From a virus, in the IMG/VR virus record IMGVR_UViG_3300037200_000063, positions 1-45,496 of that record: a DNA stretch of 45,496 nt, one strand, 5' to 3'. Made by a program: the position numbers and the translations under genes. This document shows, piece after piece, positions 21,201 to 28,769 of this stretch. Each line of letters starts with the position of its first letter. Within the stretch, counting starts at the first letter, position 1. A model generated the notes under the pieces. The model did not search any database. It worked only from the letters and a program-made list of their open reading frames with translations, and was not told the DNA's origin.

Positions 21201-22256
21201 GGAAAACTCAGTAGAATAAAGCCCAAACGTCCCGGTACTCCATGTCCCGGTGCATGTCATCGATGCCGCTAAAACGCGATGCGCTTGAGTATTCGTCATT
21301 CCGGCCAAGGCGATTGATGCGCCGTAAGAATTTGTGAACGCTGTTTGGCAAGGTGTCGTTACCCCGCACCCGTTCGCGTCGTTCAATCCAACATCTATCA
21401 CAGTCACGGGAAGCGGTTTTTGCGGATAATAATTCATGTTCACGGCTTTAGCAATTGAATCGGCGACATCCCCACCTACATTGCCGCCCCGCGAAAAATT
21501 ACCAAACCCAGTTGACCCACCTGTGGACGGCGTTCCCGCTGTCAGCGTCGGTGAGGCATGACTCGCCATTAGAATCCCGGCCCAGGCGTTCGCGTATAGA
21601 TCAGCGCCGGTTCCCGCTCCCGTCGAATCTCCAGCAATGTAAAGAGGTGACGTGAAATTCGGGGTTTGCACACTGCCAGTCCAGCAAGGGTTGGGCGAAC
21701 TCGTTGTAGTAAGTGTGACCGCCTGCCCGTTGGTGGGGGTAAAGCCCGTGCAGAACAGGACGCCCTTCAACCCCAACACTGTCGCGGCTTGAGAGCCCGT
21801 ACCGGGCCCAGCGGAAACGTCGCCAGTAAGTTGGTTCAGGCCGGAGCCACCGCCGCTGGCCTCTGCAACGCAGTTCGTTCCATCAAACCATACGGTTACG
21901 AGGTTGCCATTGGAAATTGAGCAAGTCGCCCCAGAGCCGAAACTGATATTGAGCGCCTGTCCGCCTGTCGTGGCGTTCTCGATGTTGACCGTAAATCGGC
22001 CTACCGGATAGGTGATCGTCCTCGTTGCCGTCAGGGATACTGCGCTGGTGATCTTCAGAGAGAATGCGGACGTAGTTACATTCGAGACGGCGAATGTCTG
22101 GTTCGCATCGGAGGGCATTTGGTAGATGCCGGAATTGAGAATCGGCGAGCCGACCACGCCCACATTTCCAGTGAGAGGAATCTGAGGCGCGGGAACTTGC
22201 GCGACCGCCGAGGCCGCGAGAAGCGCGAATATGGTGATATTGAAAAGTCGCATCAT
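18204..22256 (-). CDS. Long tail fibre/tailspike with SGNH hydrolase domain and signal peptide
   Basis: A 1350-residue fibre. It begins with a Sec-type signal peptide (MMRLFNITIFALLAASAVAQ). An SGNH/GDSL esterase domain follows: block I IAGDST (GDS at 209-211), block III GLND (290-293) and HYNDGGH near 531-537 with catalytic D534 and H537. Such domains remove acetyl or other ester groups from surface polysaccharides. The rest is serine/threonine/glycine-rich, with GGTGAS-type fibre repeats and a C-terminal tip (YPVAFTNTPSIYASN, SIFLEDY). Cysteines are unusually frequent. It overlaps the previous fibre gene (ATGA). It is most likely the host-range protein that binds and deacetylates the receptor. 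Confidence 0.8.
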   Translation of the reverse strand: MMRLFNITIFALLAASAVAQVPAPQIPLTGNVGVVGSPILNSGIYQMPSDANQTFAVSNVTTSAFSLKITSAVSLTATRTITYPVGRFTVNIENATTGGQALNISFGSGATCSISNGNLVTVWFDGTNCVAEASGGGSGLNQLTGDVSAGPGTGSQAATVLGLKGVLFCTGFTPTNGQAVTLTTTSSPNPCWTGSVQTPNFTSPLYIAGDSTGAGTGADLYANAWAGILMASHASPTLTAGTPSTGGSTGFGNFSRGGNVGGDVADSIAKAVNMNYYPQKPLPVTVIDVGLNDANGCGVTTPCQTAFTNSYGASIALAGMTNTQAHRVLAASMTCTGTWSTGTFGLYSTEFSTTNGDHCNGSVTTTGNPIGVEYLATTGNGGTASCTDGTNTTVITLGSSINVAGNNGNTAVWRTELGALGAGTHAVACTTTSSTGSGNVVTWIGFDTIPSGVKSTLPRIVMTNVTSVGGTNDSATQTFSSLAASIEAAFLSEGANISLADIRTPTNNTNYFNTTSYPSNSDPAWQAGGLHYNDGGHAAVAAAIIANAPDAFTYGIGQSQTPILRGGVPLPSTYYYDNGNATAGYSTTNINPNGWCVYPSSCYDFGASVGEAPPFESPGFPYSRINSGGLCYTFAGGFGQTLQSQFPIAECALPYGHFMYSVTNGGLYPTNSVSHFQKSYPWVTMHDNQVSMPTSGSQLLPNNGDFVTVGPLSAPQTLSLPPCNATDTLGLANIRYTLIRLGSDLNTVTLAAVTNPPYSANETVNGGATWAWTSATAYSTLTLQCSWEQIGGSYWTATPSSSSSGSGTIISGTVDGAAYYSGGTTVSSTTAPTTSGHTFALAWQPSGSAIAPAPLDLATYLASPPAIGGTTAADGSFNHLYAVSGVVSSGVSGVTQGSYQMYASGGGSITLTPASTASTRTVVFPDNGGTVAELNLAQTFSALQTFGANASIASTAHGVLLSEGSSAVVATAVGTTGQCFLGSTGANPGWGACPSTTSLAESSLTGPTAATTITETGTGNAITRAGVETGNLTFPYVFTNSNTTNNNSSGALAVLNTGTSTGGRPFLVSGLSTGGNLQEWDTGCSPSAGVLSGCTNVAAMAANGALTLGVPLAQGSGGTGASTLAGANIAQTVGANPVQSLGPQTAMQGATGSNPGFSCTFVSTNAALAAGTCGQSSGINSSGIPSGYTCNMNWAYNGATYEASGWCTRATSGAFQLLEEYSDSHAIGSEVWNNPCFVGNSVTCYVLIQSTNIQANTAFLFAGTQTTVSCSTSGTAIFAQPEQGSHDKKVLIHLTACLGTASYTYPVAFTNTPSIYASNNVAAGVLTSVSTSAVTVTGATSTGSIFLEDY

Positions 22257-23083
22257 GACGCTACTTTCGGCGTGAAGGTGCCTGTCAGGGGATTGGTGCT
22301 CTGATACAGAAACATACTCACGGTCACGCCATTCGCGTTTACGAAACTCACCGCCGTGGGAGTATTGAATGCAAAGGGGAAACCCGTTCCCGCGTCAATA
22401 AATGTATGGCTCCCGCCCATCAAGAGCAGATAGATGTTTTGCCCAGAGGGAGAGTAAGGCCCGAACGATTGCCCGACTGTCTCAGCGCCAAGCTGAATGC
22501 TCGCCAGGACATCTGAAGTGCTGAGGATCGCGGTCGTTCCCGAAGCCGTGACCGTCGAAGTCGCCCCCGATGCGCCTATCCCTCCAAAGATGCGGGGGTT
22601 CCAGGTATAAGTCTGCGTCGCCGTCTGGGTGGTCGCACCAATCGCCGTCAGGGTTAGCGTCGTCGTAGTGACTACCGTATGGACGAAACTCCCTGTGATC
22701 GTCCCCGAAGTAAAGGGAGTTGTCAGGTTGGTTGGCGAGCTTACCCCATCCGTGTTCGTGATCGCCGCGCTTGCAGGGAGCGATGAGTATGTGGCCGCGC
22801 AAACAGGATTGGTTACTGTTGCGCCAAGCTCAAGTGACCCGTTGCAGCCGGTGAAGCTATTGATGGTAAAGGGGAAGCCGGATGTGCAGTTGGCGAGAGT
22901 CACTGTCCATACACCTGAAGTAACCTTGGGGCATCCGGTGAGGCCCGCCGTGCTGATTCCAGTCCCGCCATTCACGGGCTGAACGATGCCCTTGACCTGG
23001 GGCGCAGGGATGGTGGTGTTGAGATTCACCTGGGCGTGGGCCAACGGAGCGAGAAGCGCGAGAGCGATGAGCAGTTTCTTCAT
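22253..23083 (-). CDS. Tail fibre protein with N-terminal signal peptide
   Basis: A 276-residue protein. MKKLLIALALLAPLAHAQVN is a textbook Sec signal peptide with an AHA|Q cleavage site. It is followed by a fibre-like segment (KGIVQPVNGGTGISTAGLTG) and beta-rich repeats. TAGGAGATTGAAC precedes ATG 23083. The next fibre gene overlaps its stop. A signal peptide on a protein next to the main fibre, which carries one too, is unusual for virion proteins. Confidence 0.7.
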   Translation of the reverse strand: MKKLLIALALLAPLAHAQVNLNTTIPAPQVKGIVQPVNGGTGISTAGLTGCPKVTSGVWTVTLANCTSGFPFTINSFTGCNGSLELGATVTNPVCAATYSSLPASAAITNTDGVSSPTNLTTPFTSGTITGSFVHTVVTTTTLTLTAIGATTQTATQTYTWNPRIFGGIGASGATSTVTASGTTAILSTSDVLASIQLGAETVGQSFGPYSPSGQNIYLLLMGGSHTFIDAGTGFPFAFNTPTAVSFVNANGVTVSMFLYQSTNPLTGTFTPKVAS

Positions 23084-23093
23084 GTTCAATCTC

Positions 23094-23420
23094 CTATGCA
23101 AGCGAATAATAAATCGTCCCCGTCAAGGTGGAGCCGGTGGCGAGATTCCAGACCAAAGACTGCCCCGGCAAGCACTCCTGCCACGGCACACCAGTTGCGG
23201 GGCGGATGAGCGTCCCAGCGGCGGAGAAAACAATCTTGCCGGGAATCGCGGTCGTCCCTGACTTCGGCGTGATCGTCTCCGCTGCATTCGATTCGAGATC
23301 GATCTGCCAGACGCGGATAGAGCCAATCCCCGTGCCGAGTTGGGCGGCGGCGATAAGCGTATTGTCCCCGGCTGCGAGAGCGGTCGTGATGGCCAAGCGT
23401 CGAAGATTGTCTTTCTGCAT
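23094..23420 (-). CDS. Small beta-rich structural protein
   Basis: A 108-residue protein, start ATG 23420 with AGGAGGCACC upstream. ITTALAAGDNTLIAAAQLGTGI and the end GQSLVWNLATGSTLTGTIYY have the pattern of small phage structural beta-sandwich proteins in which a GS.vt..v.Y ending is common. It lies between ejection proteins and fibres, so a fibre-base or decoration role is likely. Confidence 0.6.
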   Translation of the reverse strand: MQKDNLRRLAITTALAAGDNTLIAAAQLGTGIGSIRVWQIDLESNAAETITPKSGTTAIPGKIVFSAAGTLIRPATGVPWQECLPGQSLVWNLATGSTLTGTIYYSLA

Positions 23421-23428
23421 GGTGCCTC

Positions 23429-23626
23429 CTAGAAGTTACCCGTGAGTGCCTGAAGCGTAGCCGATAGTTTACCCTTGGTGGGCTTCTTTGCGGCATTCAA
23501 CTTCGTCGCCGCGCCTTGCACTGCCGCCAGCATTCTTGGCGTGAACTGCTGAAGATCGGGCGAAGTCAGCGCCGCCGAGAGCCGGGGCCGCGCGCCTGCG
23601 AGTTTTGGGGTGAATGGCTTGTTCAC
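23429..23626 (-). CDS. Small basic late protein (65 aa)
   Basis: A 65-residue basic protein starting at GTG 23626, which overlaps the stop of the large ejection protein (GTGA) with GAGG 7 nt upstream. It is rich in K, A and P (AATKLNAAKKPTKGKLSATL). No family is recognised. Confidence 0.5.
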   Translation of the reverse strand: MNKPFTPKLAGARPRLSAALTSPDLQQFTPRMLAAVQGAATKLNAAKKPTKGKLSATLQALTGNF

Positions 23627-25578
23627 TTTTTACCTCGTTTCAGCCGTTGGGCAGTCGCAGCATCGGCCTGTTTCGTGATGCGTTGGAATGGAGACTCCAG
23701 TGGATATGGCTCTGGTTCAACCGTACCATCCGGGCCAACGATCAGCCTACGTCCAAGATTACCCAACTTGGGATTCGCGGGATTTGGCTGCACCACCGTC
23801 CGCGCGGCGTTCGGATTGAGTTGCGGATATGGAGTCTGCGGATTGTCAGGCGAAGCCGACTCGGTAAGGAACCGGGCGATGCTAGGAGACGGCAACTGAG
23901 GCTGTGCTGATGGCGCAGTAAGTCTAACCCCTTGGGGCACGGTCGAAGTGGTGGGCATCTGTGGCGAAGGAACCAACTCATTAGGCGGTGGTGCTCCAAT
24001 CTGCGGACTGGATACTCCGCCACCAATCTGAGTTGGTGGTATCGAAGGTATAGCGGGAGATGATTGTTGGGCGCTGGGAAGATTGCTCAACGATTTCTGG
24101 ATGAGGGTTGAGAGCCGCGTTGAAGGAGACTCACGAAGAACCGTTTGCGTCACCGTGGAGCGCGGGTCTTTTATGATGTTCGCTAGATTTCCAGCTTTCT
24201 CGCGGAAGGTGGAGGATGCATTGAAAGTAGCTTCTGCCTTAGCCAGAGGAGAAACTTGATTCTGGACAGCCTCTTGAACTTGAAAGAGATTGGCTTCCTG
24301 CCTCTTCAGCGGAGTGAAGTCGGTACCAGTGGCGTTCTGCAAATTGTCATAGTAGGAGTTGCGCACAGCATCGGTTAGTCCACTGAGAGCCTGAGACGAA
24401 AGACCAGAGCGACCGGCCTGCACTTGACTCTGGCGATATTCTGGAGAGTTTTCTACATTCAACTCCTGCCGGAATCGTCCCAGATCACCAATCGTCTTGG
24501 CATTCTGAGTGCGAGATATGAGATTGTTTATTGCCGCCACATCTGCGGGGTCCATTGTCGGAGAAATCTGACTCTGCAACCCTTGAATCAAGGGGGAAAC
24601 GTTCACTGGAACATTTTTCGCCTGAGCCAACGCCGGAGCGTGGACAGATTCAAGATCGCCCATGCTTTGCTTGAGCACGTTCTGGAAGGCTGCCAGACGC
24701 TCTAAGGGAGGCGTTGACTTGTCAGTGACGGCATTAGCTATTCCCTGCTCTGTCGGTGTTCCCTGAGCCATATTTGCGACGGTAGAACGGATCGGAGAGA
24801 GAACTTCAGGAGAGAGATTCTGCGGAATGAAATTCTTTCCCATCCCAGCCGCAGGAGCAACTGCACCTTCAAATGCTGCGGCATGAGTAGGGGTATAGTT
24901 CTGCCCCGGAACTGTTGGCTCTCCTGGAATCTTTATGCCTGCGCTTCCAAGCAGCATGAGAAGGTCAGTTGGGATATTCGCAGTTGCAGCATTGCCAGCA
25001 TCCACGTTGCCCTGGTTGTATTGAGCCTGCGCCTGAGTCGCATGGTGGAGTGCGCCTAGTCCACCCATACCTATGCCCGTAGCCGCGAGAGCGGCCGGGA
25101 TAGCAACGGGGGCCAACGGAGCAGCCAATGCAGCAGCAGCACCAATGCCAGCACCTGTCGCCAATACCTTCGGATTCGTGATGTTTCCTACTCCGGTTAG
25201 CAGGGCCTTGACCTTCTGCCCCTGCTGGGTCTGCGGATTGCCCGGCATGAGGTACTGTGGCGCGATGAAATTCTGACGGTCGGACTGATAGGTGGGGCTG
25301 TTGACCGTCTCAGTCGGATGCAGATTCAGCGCATCGGCCAACTTGGGGAGGACTTGTTCGAGCGAATAGCCGACTCCGGAATTAGCGACAGTTCCGCGCA
25401 GCCTGTCGAGGATGGAAGGCTCTGGAGCGACGGTGATGTAGTTTCCGGGTGGTGCTGGAGCGGGAGGAGGGATTGGCTTTGAGCCATCCCAGCCAGAGAA
25501 ATTAGCAGGAAGACTTGCTGGAGGCCCAGAGGCATCCCACTGCGAGAAGTTGGCTGGAAGTGTTACTGGAGGTGCCAT
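23623..25578 (-). CDS. Internal/ejection virion protein
   Basis: A 651-residue protein. Two short repeats LPANFS.WD.S open it. Residues ~135-185 form a glycine/alanine-rich hydrophobic stretch (VLATGAGIGAAAALAAPLAP, then GIGMGGLGALHH) that could insert in a membrane. The middle is helical, and the last 200 residues are proline-rich and disordered. Size, composition and position between two other Q/A-rich proteins and the fibres match ejection proteins of podoviruses (P22 gp16/gp20-like role), which leave the head with DNA and form a channel through the envelope. No direct homology is claimed. Confidence 0.6.
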   Translation of the reverse strand: MAPPVTLPANFSQWDASGPPASLPANFSGWDGSKPIPPPAPAPPGNYITVAPEPSILDRLRGTVANSGVGYSLEQVLPKLADALNLHPTETVNSPTYQSDRQNFIAPQYLMPGNPQTQQGQKVKALLTGVGNITNPKVLATGAGIGAAAALAAPLAPVAIPAALAATGIGMGGLGALHHATQAQAQYNQGNVDAGNAATANIPTDLLMLLGSAGIKIPGEPTVPGQNYTPTHAAAFEGAVAPAAGMGKNFIPQNLSPEVLSPIRSTVANMAQGTPTEQGIANAVTDKSTPPLERLAAFQNVLKQSMGDLESVHAPALAQAKNVPVNVSPLIQGLQSQISPTMDPADVAAINNLISRTQNAKTIGDLGRFRQELNVENSPEYRQSQVQAGRSGLSSQALSGLTDAVRNSYYDNLQNATGTDFTPLKRQEANLFQVQEAVQNQVSPLAKAEATFNASSTFREKAGNLANIIKDPRSTVTQTVLRESPSTRLSTLIQKSLSNLPSAQQSSPAIPSIPPTQIGGGVSSPQIGAPPPNELVPSPQMPTTSTVPQGVRLTAPSAQPQLPSPSIARFLTESASPDNPQTPYPQLNPNAARTVVQPNPANPKLGNLGRRLIVGPDGTVEPEPYPLESPFQRITKQADAATAQRLKRGKK

Positions 25579-27041
25579 TGGCCGTCACTCCCTTGGGTAT
25601 ATGTATGCCCCTGGTAGGTACGAGTGGGAGCATTATTGGTGGATGGAGCGGCTGGAACTTTCACGCCTCCGGGAGCGGTTGCGGACGAGTTGCTCCGCAG
25701 ATTGACAATCGACTGCAAAGCCTTGTCGGTGAATGATCGGTCGTTCTGAATCAAATCCTTGTTGAGTTCGGCAGCGTTCAACGGAGAAGCCTGATTCGCC
25801 ACGATGCGGTTCATCAGTCCTTCCGTCCCATTCATATTGCCGCCATATTTCCTGGCCACGCCGCCGAACTCCCGCCCTTGCATGATCCCCGCTGCCAGAG
25901 TCGCGCCCTGCGGCGTGAGAGCCCCGTTCTGCAATCCGCTGGTAATTAGCGCCTGAATCATGCCGGGATTCTTGTCCGCCTCGCTGAGGGTATGAGCGAT
26001 GGCAATTCGTTGCGCCGGATCTTCGAGAGCCGAAAGGTTTGGGCTGATTTTGTTGTCGAGGATGTCCTGATACTGCTTCACTCCAACGAGATCGGAGATC
26101 GTGTTCTTCGCATTGGTGAAGCCTACCTGCGGCGCTCCGGATTGCAGTGCATCCATGCGGGAGATTGTGATGGGATTGCCGTTGCTGTCGATGCTCTGCA
26201 CAGCCCCATACTGCGCCTGGGCGCGAGCGCGGGCGATGGCATTGGCCGGTCCGGTGATGAGGGAGGTATCTGGCCCCATGTCCACCTGCAAATCCTTATT
26301 TCCAGGATCGCCCTTATCGAAGGAAACCACCCGCCCTCCGACCGAATGAACACTGCGACGGAGATATGAGTCTGGGCCATACTGAATCTGTTTGCCGGTG
26401 ATCGATGTCGCGTTCTTTCCAGAAGCGATGTCCTTCTGTGCCTGCAACGCCTCCATTTTCTGCATCACCGTCGTGGCTGCGCTCTGCGGCAGTGTCACGC
26501 CCGCGAATGCCCCGTACTTAGGATCGTCGGGGACGACAGTCGGTGCCATCTGCGCTTGGAGCGAGTCCAGCTTCTCTCCATACAAGCCTTGTTGACTTTG
26601 CCGCAACCCTTCGAGGGAGTTCTGCTGCTGTTGCTGAAGCCCGATCTTGAGCGCATTCTGCTGCTTCTCATAGTCCGTTGGCATCCCAAGGTGCTGAAGC
26701 GCCGCCTGTGAACCATCATAAGTTGCCTGCCCCAGCCCCGATACGAGATGCTGAAGGAATGACTTGATCGGCCCCGGCTGAGTGGGAAGCGTTACGGGTG
26801 AAGGAGGAAGCGGCTGTGGGGCTGGCCCTGGCGCAATCATGCCCTGCGAAGGGGTAGGAGTCGTATCAATTGGAGCAGGCGCGGTCGGAGCCATCGGCCC
26901 AAGCTGTGAAGGGTCGGAATAGTTGGGCATCAGCGAAGGATCGGCCTGCTTACCCTGAATCATGGCGAGAATCTGCTGCACTCGCGGATCGCTTGCGGTG
27001 ATGGGCTGCTGTGAAGGGTCGGGAGTAGGATTCGCGCTCAT
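25563..27041 (-). CDS. Internal/ejection virion protein, glutamine-rich
   Basis: A 492-residue protein. The N-terminus is proline-rich, the centre has a glutamine-rich helix (QKQQNALKIGLQQQQQNSLE), and the C-terminal half is mixed with a QG/NG-rich tail. It follows the 213-residue protein directly (1 nt gap) and overlaps the next gene by 16 nt. It fits the ejection protein set of podoviruses by composition and place. Confidence 0.55.
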   Translation of the reverse strand: MSANPTPDPSQQPITASDPRVQQILAMIQGKQADPSLMPNYSDPSQLGPMAPTAPAPIDTTPTPSQGMIAPGPAPQPLPPSPVTLPTQPGPIKSFLQHLVSGLGQATYDGSQAALQHLGMPTDYEKQQNALKIGLQQQQQNSLEGLRQSQQGLYGEKLDSLQAQMAPTVVPDDPKYGAFAGVTLPQSAATTVMQKMEALQAQKDIASGKNATSITGKQIQYGPDSYLRRSVHSVGGRVVSFDKGDPGNKDLQVDMGPDTSLITGPANAIARARAQAQYGAVQSIDSNGNPITISRMDALQSGAPQVGFTNAKNTISDLVGVKQYQDILDNKISPNLSALEDPAQRIAIAHTLSEADKNPGMIQALITSGLQNGALTPQGATLAAGIMQGREFGGVARKYGGNMNGTEGLMNRIVANQASPLNAAELNKDLIQNDRSFTDKALQSIVNLRSNSSATAPGGVKVPAAPSTNNAPTRTYQGHTYTQGSDGQWHLQ

Positions 27042-27683
27042 TTACCAGCCCCAATTGCCAGAACCGATTTTGCTGACCGCAGTGCCCAAATTTCCGAATG
27101 CGGATGCCCCGGCTCCCCCTCCAAACGCGCCAGCAGCTCCGCCAGCGACCTGACCGAATGCCTTCCCAAACTGACTCTGCCAAGTGTTTCCCTGCGCCTG
27201 CGTGAGGTCGCCTAGGGCCGCGTTCGCACCCTGCCCATAGGTATTGACATTCTGCCCGTAGGTCTGCGCGTTGCCACTGAGAACGGATGCGGCGTTGAAC
27301 TTGTTCGCCAATCCTTGCTGGGCATTGTTGAGTGTCACTGTGCGGAGAGCGTCCGCCAAGTCTCCGGCCTTCGCCGCCTGAAGATTGCCATAGCCCGTCG
27401 CCTGCACGCCGGAACCCGGAGTGTTACCCAAGCCTTCACCACGGGCCGCAAGCTGGGCATTAGCGGCCTGAGTCGCCCCGTTGTACTGGAGCGCGTTCTG
27501 GTCACTCGCCTGAGAGTTCAGCGCGGCCATCTGCTGAGGAGTAAAGCCCTGATTGCCTGTCAAGTAAGGGGACAGGGCTGTATTGTTCTGCTGAAGGAGT
27601 TGGTTCTGACTCGCCTGCTGCTGCTGCTGAAGCTGATTGTTCGAGTTGAGTTGGGCGGTCTGCGAACCTGTCGATTGGCTCAT
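27042..27683 (-). CDS. Internal/ejection virion protein, Q/N/A-rich
   Basis: A 213-residue protein rich in glutamine, asparagine and alanine (NQLQQQQQASQNQLLQQNN), ending in a glycine-rich segment (GGAAGAFGGGAGASAFG) and W-G-W. This composition is typical of the smallest P22-type ejection protein. It overlaps the GNAT-like gene by 4 nt. Confidence 0.55.
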   Translation of the reverse strand: MSQSTGSQTAQLNSNNQLQQQQQASQNQLLQQNNTALSPYLTGNQGFTPQQMAALNSQASDQNALQYNGATQAANAQLAARGEGLGNTPGSGVQATGYGNLQAAKAGDLADALRTVTLNNAQQGLANKFNAASVLSGNAQTYGQNVNTYGQGANAALGDLTQAQGNTWQSQFGKAFGQVAGGAAGAFGGGAGASAFGNLGTAVSKIGSGNWGW

Positions 27684-28075
27684 CGAATCCTCAGTTCCAA
27701 TCCGTCCTTTCTCTCGACAAAGCCGTGACGCAAGGCGAAGGCGCGAGTATGCGGATCATTGGAAAATGCAATCACATCGGCCAATCCTTCAGCGTGAGCG
27801 CGGGTAAAAGCGGCTTGGGTCAACTGGTATTGAGCCGAAGCAAACTCTTGCTGCGTCAAACTGCCGACTGGTATCAGCGATCCCAGGGTCACTGAGAGGA
27901 ACTGAGGCATGTACAGAATAACGCGATTTTCAATTTCGGCAACCATGATTCTGGTCGATGGCAAAGTGAAGACATCCTTGGGAAACTCCTTACCGCTCGC
28001 ATCCGCCGCCGCGACGAACGCCTCCCTATCGGCCTCGTCGTAGAGCCTAAGTGGTCGAATCCAGATGTGGCGCAT
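27680..28075 (-). CDS. GNAT-like acyltransferase in ejection cluster
   Basis: A 131-residue protein. The C-terminal part HAEGLADVIAFSNDPHTRAF followed by ALRHGFVERKDG matches the end of GNAT folds, where a residue from the acetyl-CoA region is followed by N..a..fa.k.GF. The N-terminal part is beta-rich (RIMVAEIENRVILYMPQF). The acetyl-CoA loop R/Q-x2-G-x-G/A is not clear, so it may be a structural variant without activity. Similar GNAT-like genes occur next to internal virion protein genes in other podoviruses. The ATG overlaps the stop of a tiny upstream frame (TAATG). Confidence 0.6.
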   Translation of the reverse strand: MRHIWIRPLRLYDEADREAFVAAADASGKEFPKDVFTLPSTRIMVAEIENRVILYMPQFLSVTLGSLIPVGSLTQQEFASAQYQLTQAAFTRAHAEGLADVIAFSNDPHTRAFALRHGFVERKDGLELRIR

Positions 28076-28125
28076 TAGGGTTTGACTGGAAGAAGAGGAA
28101 CGTGCTCATTTAATGCCATACTCAT
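28075..28125 (-). CDS. Possible 16-residue coupling peptide
   Basis: GGGAGACAATCAATC precedes ATG 28125; the frame MSMALNEHVPLLPVKP ends at a TAA that overlaps the GNAT ATG (TAATG). The GNAT gene has no ribosome site of its own, so this frame may deliver ribosomes to it. Confidence 0.35.
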   Translation of the reverse strand: MSMALNEHVPLLPVKP

Positions 28126-28151
28126 GATTGATTGTCTCCCTATGCTTGATT

Positions 28152-28769
28152 TTATACACTCTGCCCGGTATAAGTGCCAGTCCCTAGCCCGCTGGCCCCA
28201 ACATTCGCGGTGAAGAAGATCAGCCCTTCCGTGATGCGCTCATTTGTCGTAAGGCGCTGCGTTCGGCTTGCGGATGAGATGAGCGCGGCAGTTGCCGTCG
28301 GGGAGAAGGCGAATCCAGGCGTACCAGCATCCCCCTGCACGAAGGACAGGCTTTGCGGCTGGGCAATCGAGACGAAGGAGGAGAAGCCATACTGCACGCC
28401 CGCAGTCAGTCCGCCAATGGTCATCGACCCTGCCAGAATCGAATAGTTCGAGCCGTCGGCCCTGCGAATCGCCAAGAGCTTGGAACCGTTCGATCCATCC
28501 CAGTGAATCGTGATCGTGTCCCCTGTCGAAGTGAACGAGAAGTTGCCCTGCACCACAAAGGCGAAGGTGGAACCTGTGGCCTGAATGCCGGTCGGCGCGA
28601 TGGCCCCAGAGGGCAGCACCGAGCTTTTAGCCGGTACCGCAAGCGATGAGCTTGAGAACGTAACCTGTCCAGCGACAGAAGAAGGGAATCCCGCCTCAAG
28701 GCGTGAGAGACGGGCATCGTCGGTGGTTGAAAGTTGCGAGTTGTTAGGGAACTTGAGAAAGTTTGTCAT
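28152..28769 (-). CDS. Beta-rich tail protein
   Basis: A 205-residue protein whose ATG 28769 overlaps the stop of the nozzle protein (ATGA). The N-terminus has TNFLKFPNNSQLSTTDDARLSRLE, and the rest is serine/glycine/threonine-rich beta sequence (TITIHWDGSNGSKLLAIRRADGS). It looks like a tail or fibre-attachment protein; the family is unknown. A longer frame upstream is not favoured. Confidence 0.55.
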   Translation of the reverse strand: MTNFLKFPNNSQLSTTDDARLSRLEAGFPSSVAGQVTFSSSSLAVPAKSSVLPSGAIAPTGIQATGSTFAFVVQGNFSFTSTGDTITIHWDGSNGSKLLAIRRADGSNYSILAGSMTIGGLTAGVQYGFSSFVSIAQPQSLSFVQGDAGTPGFAFSPTATAALISSASRTQRLTTNERITEGLIFFTANVGASGLGTGTYTGQSV

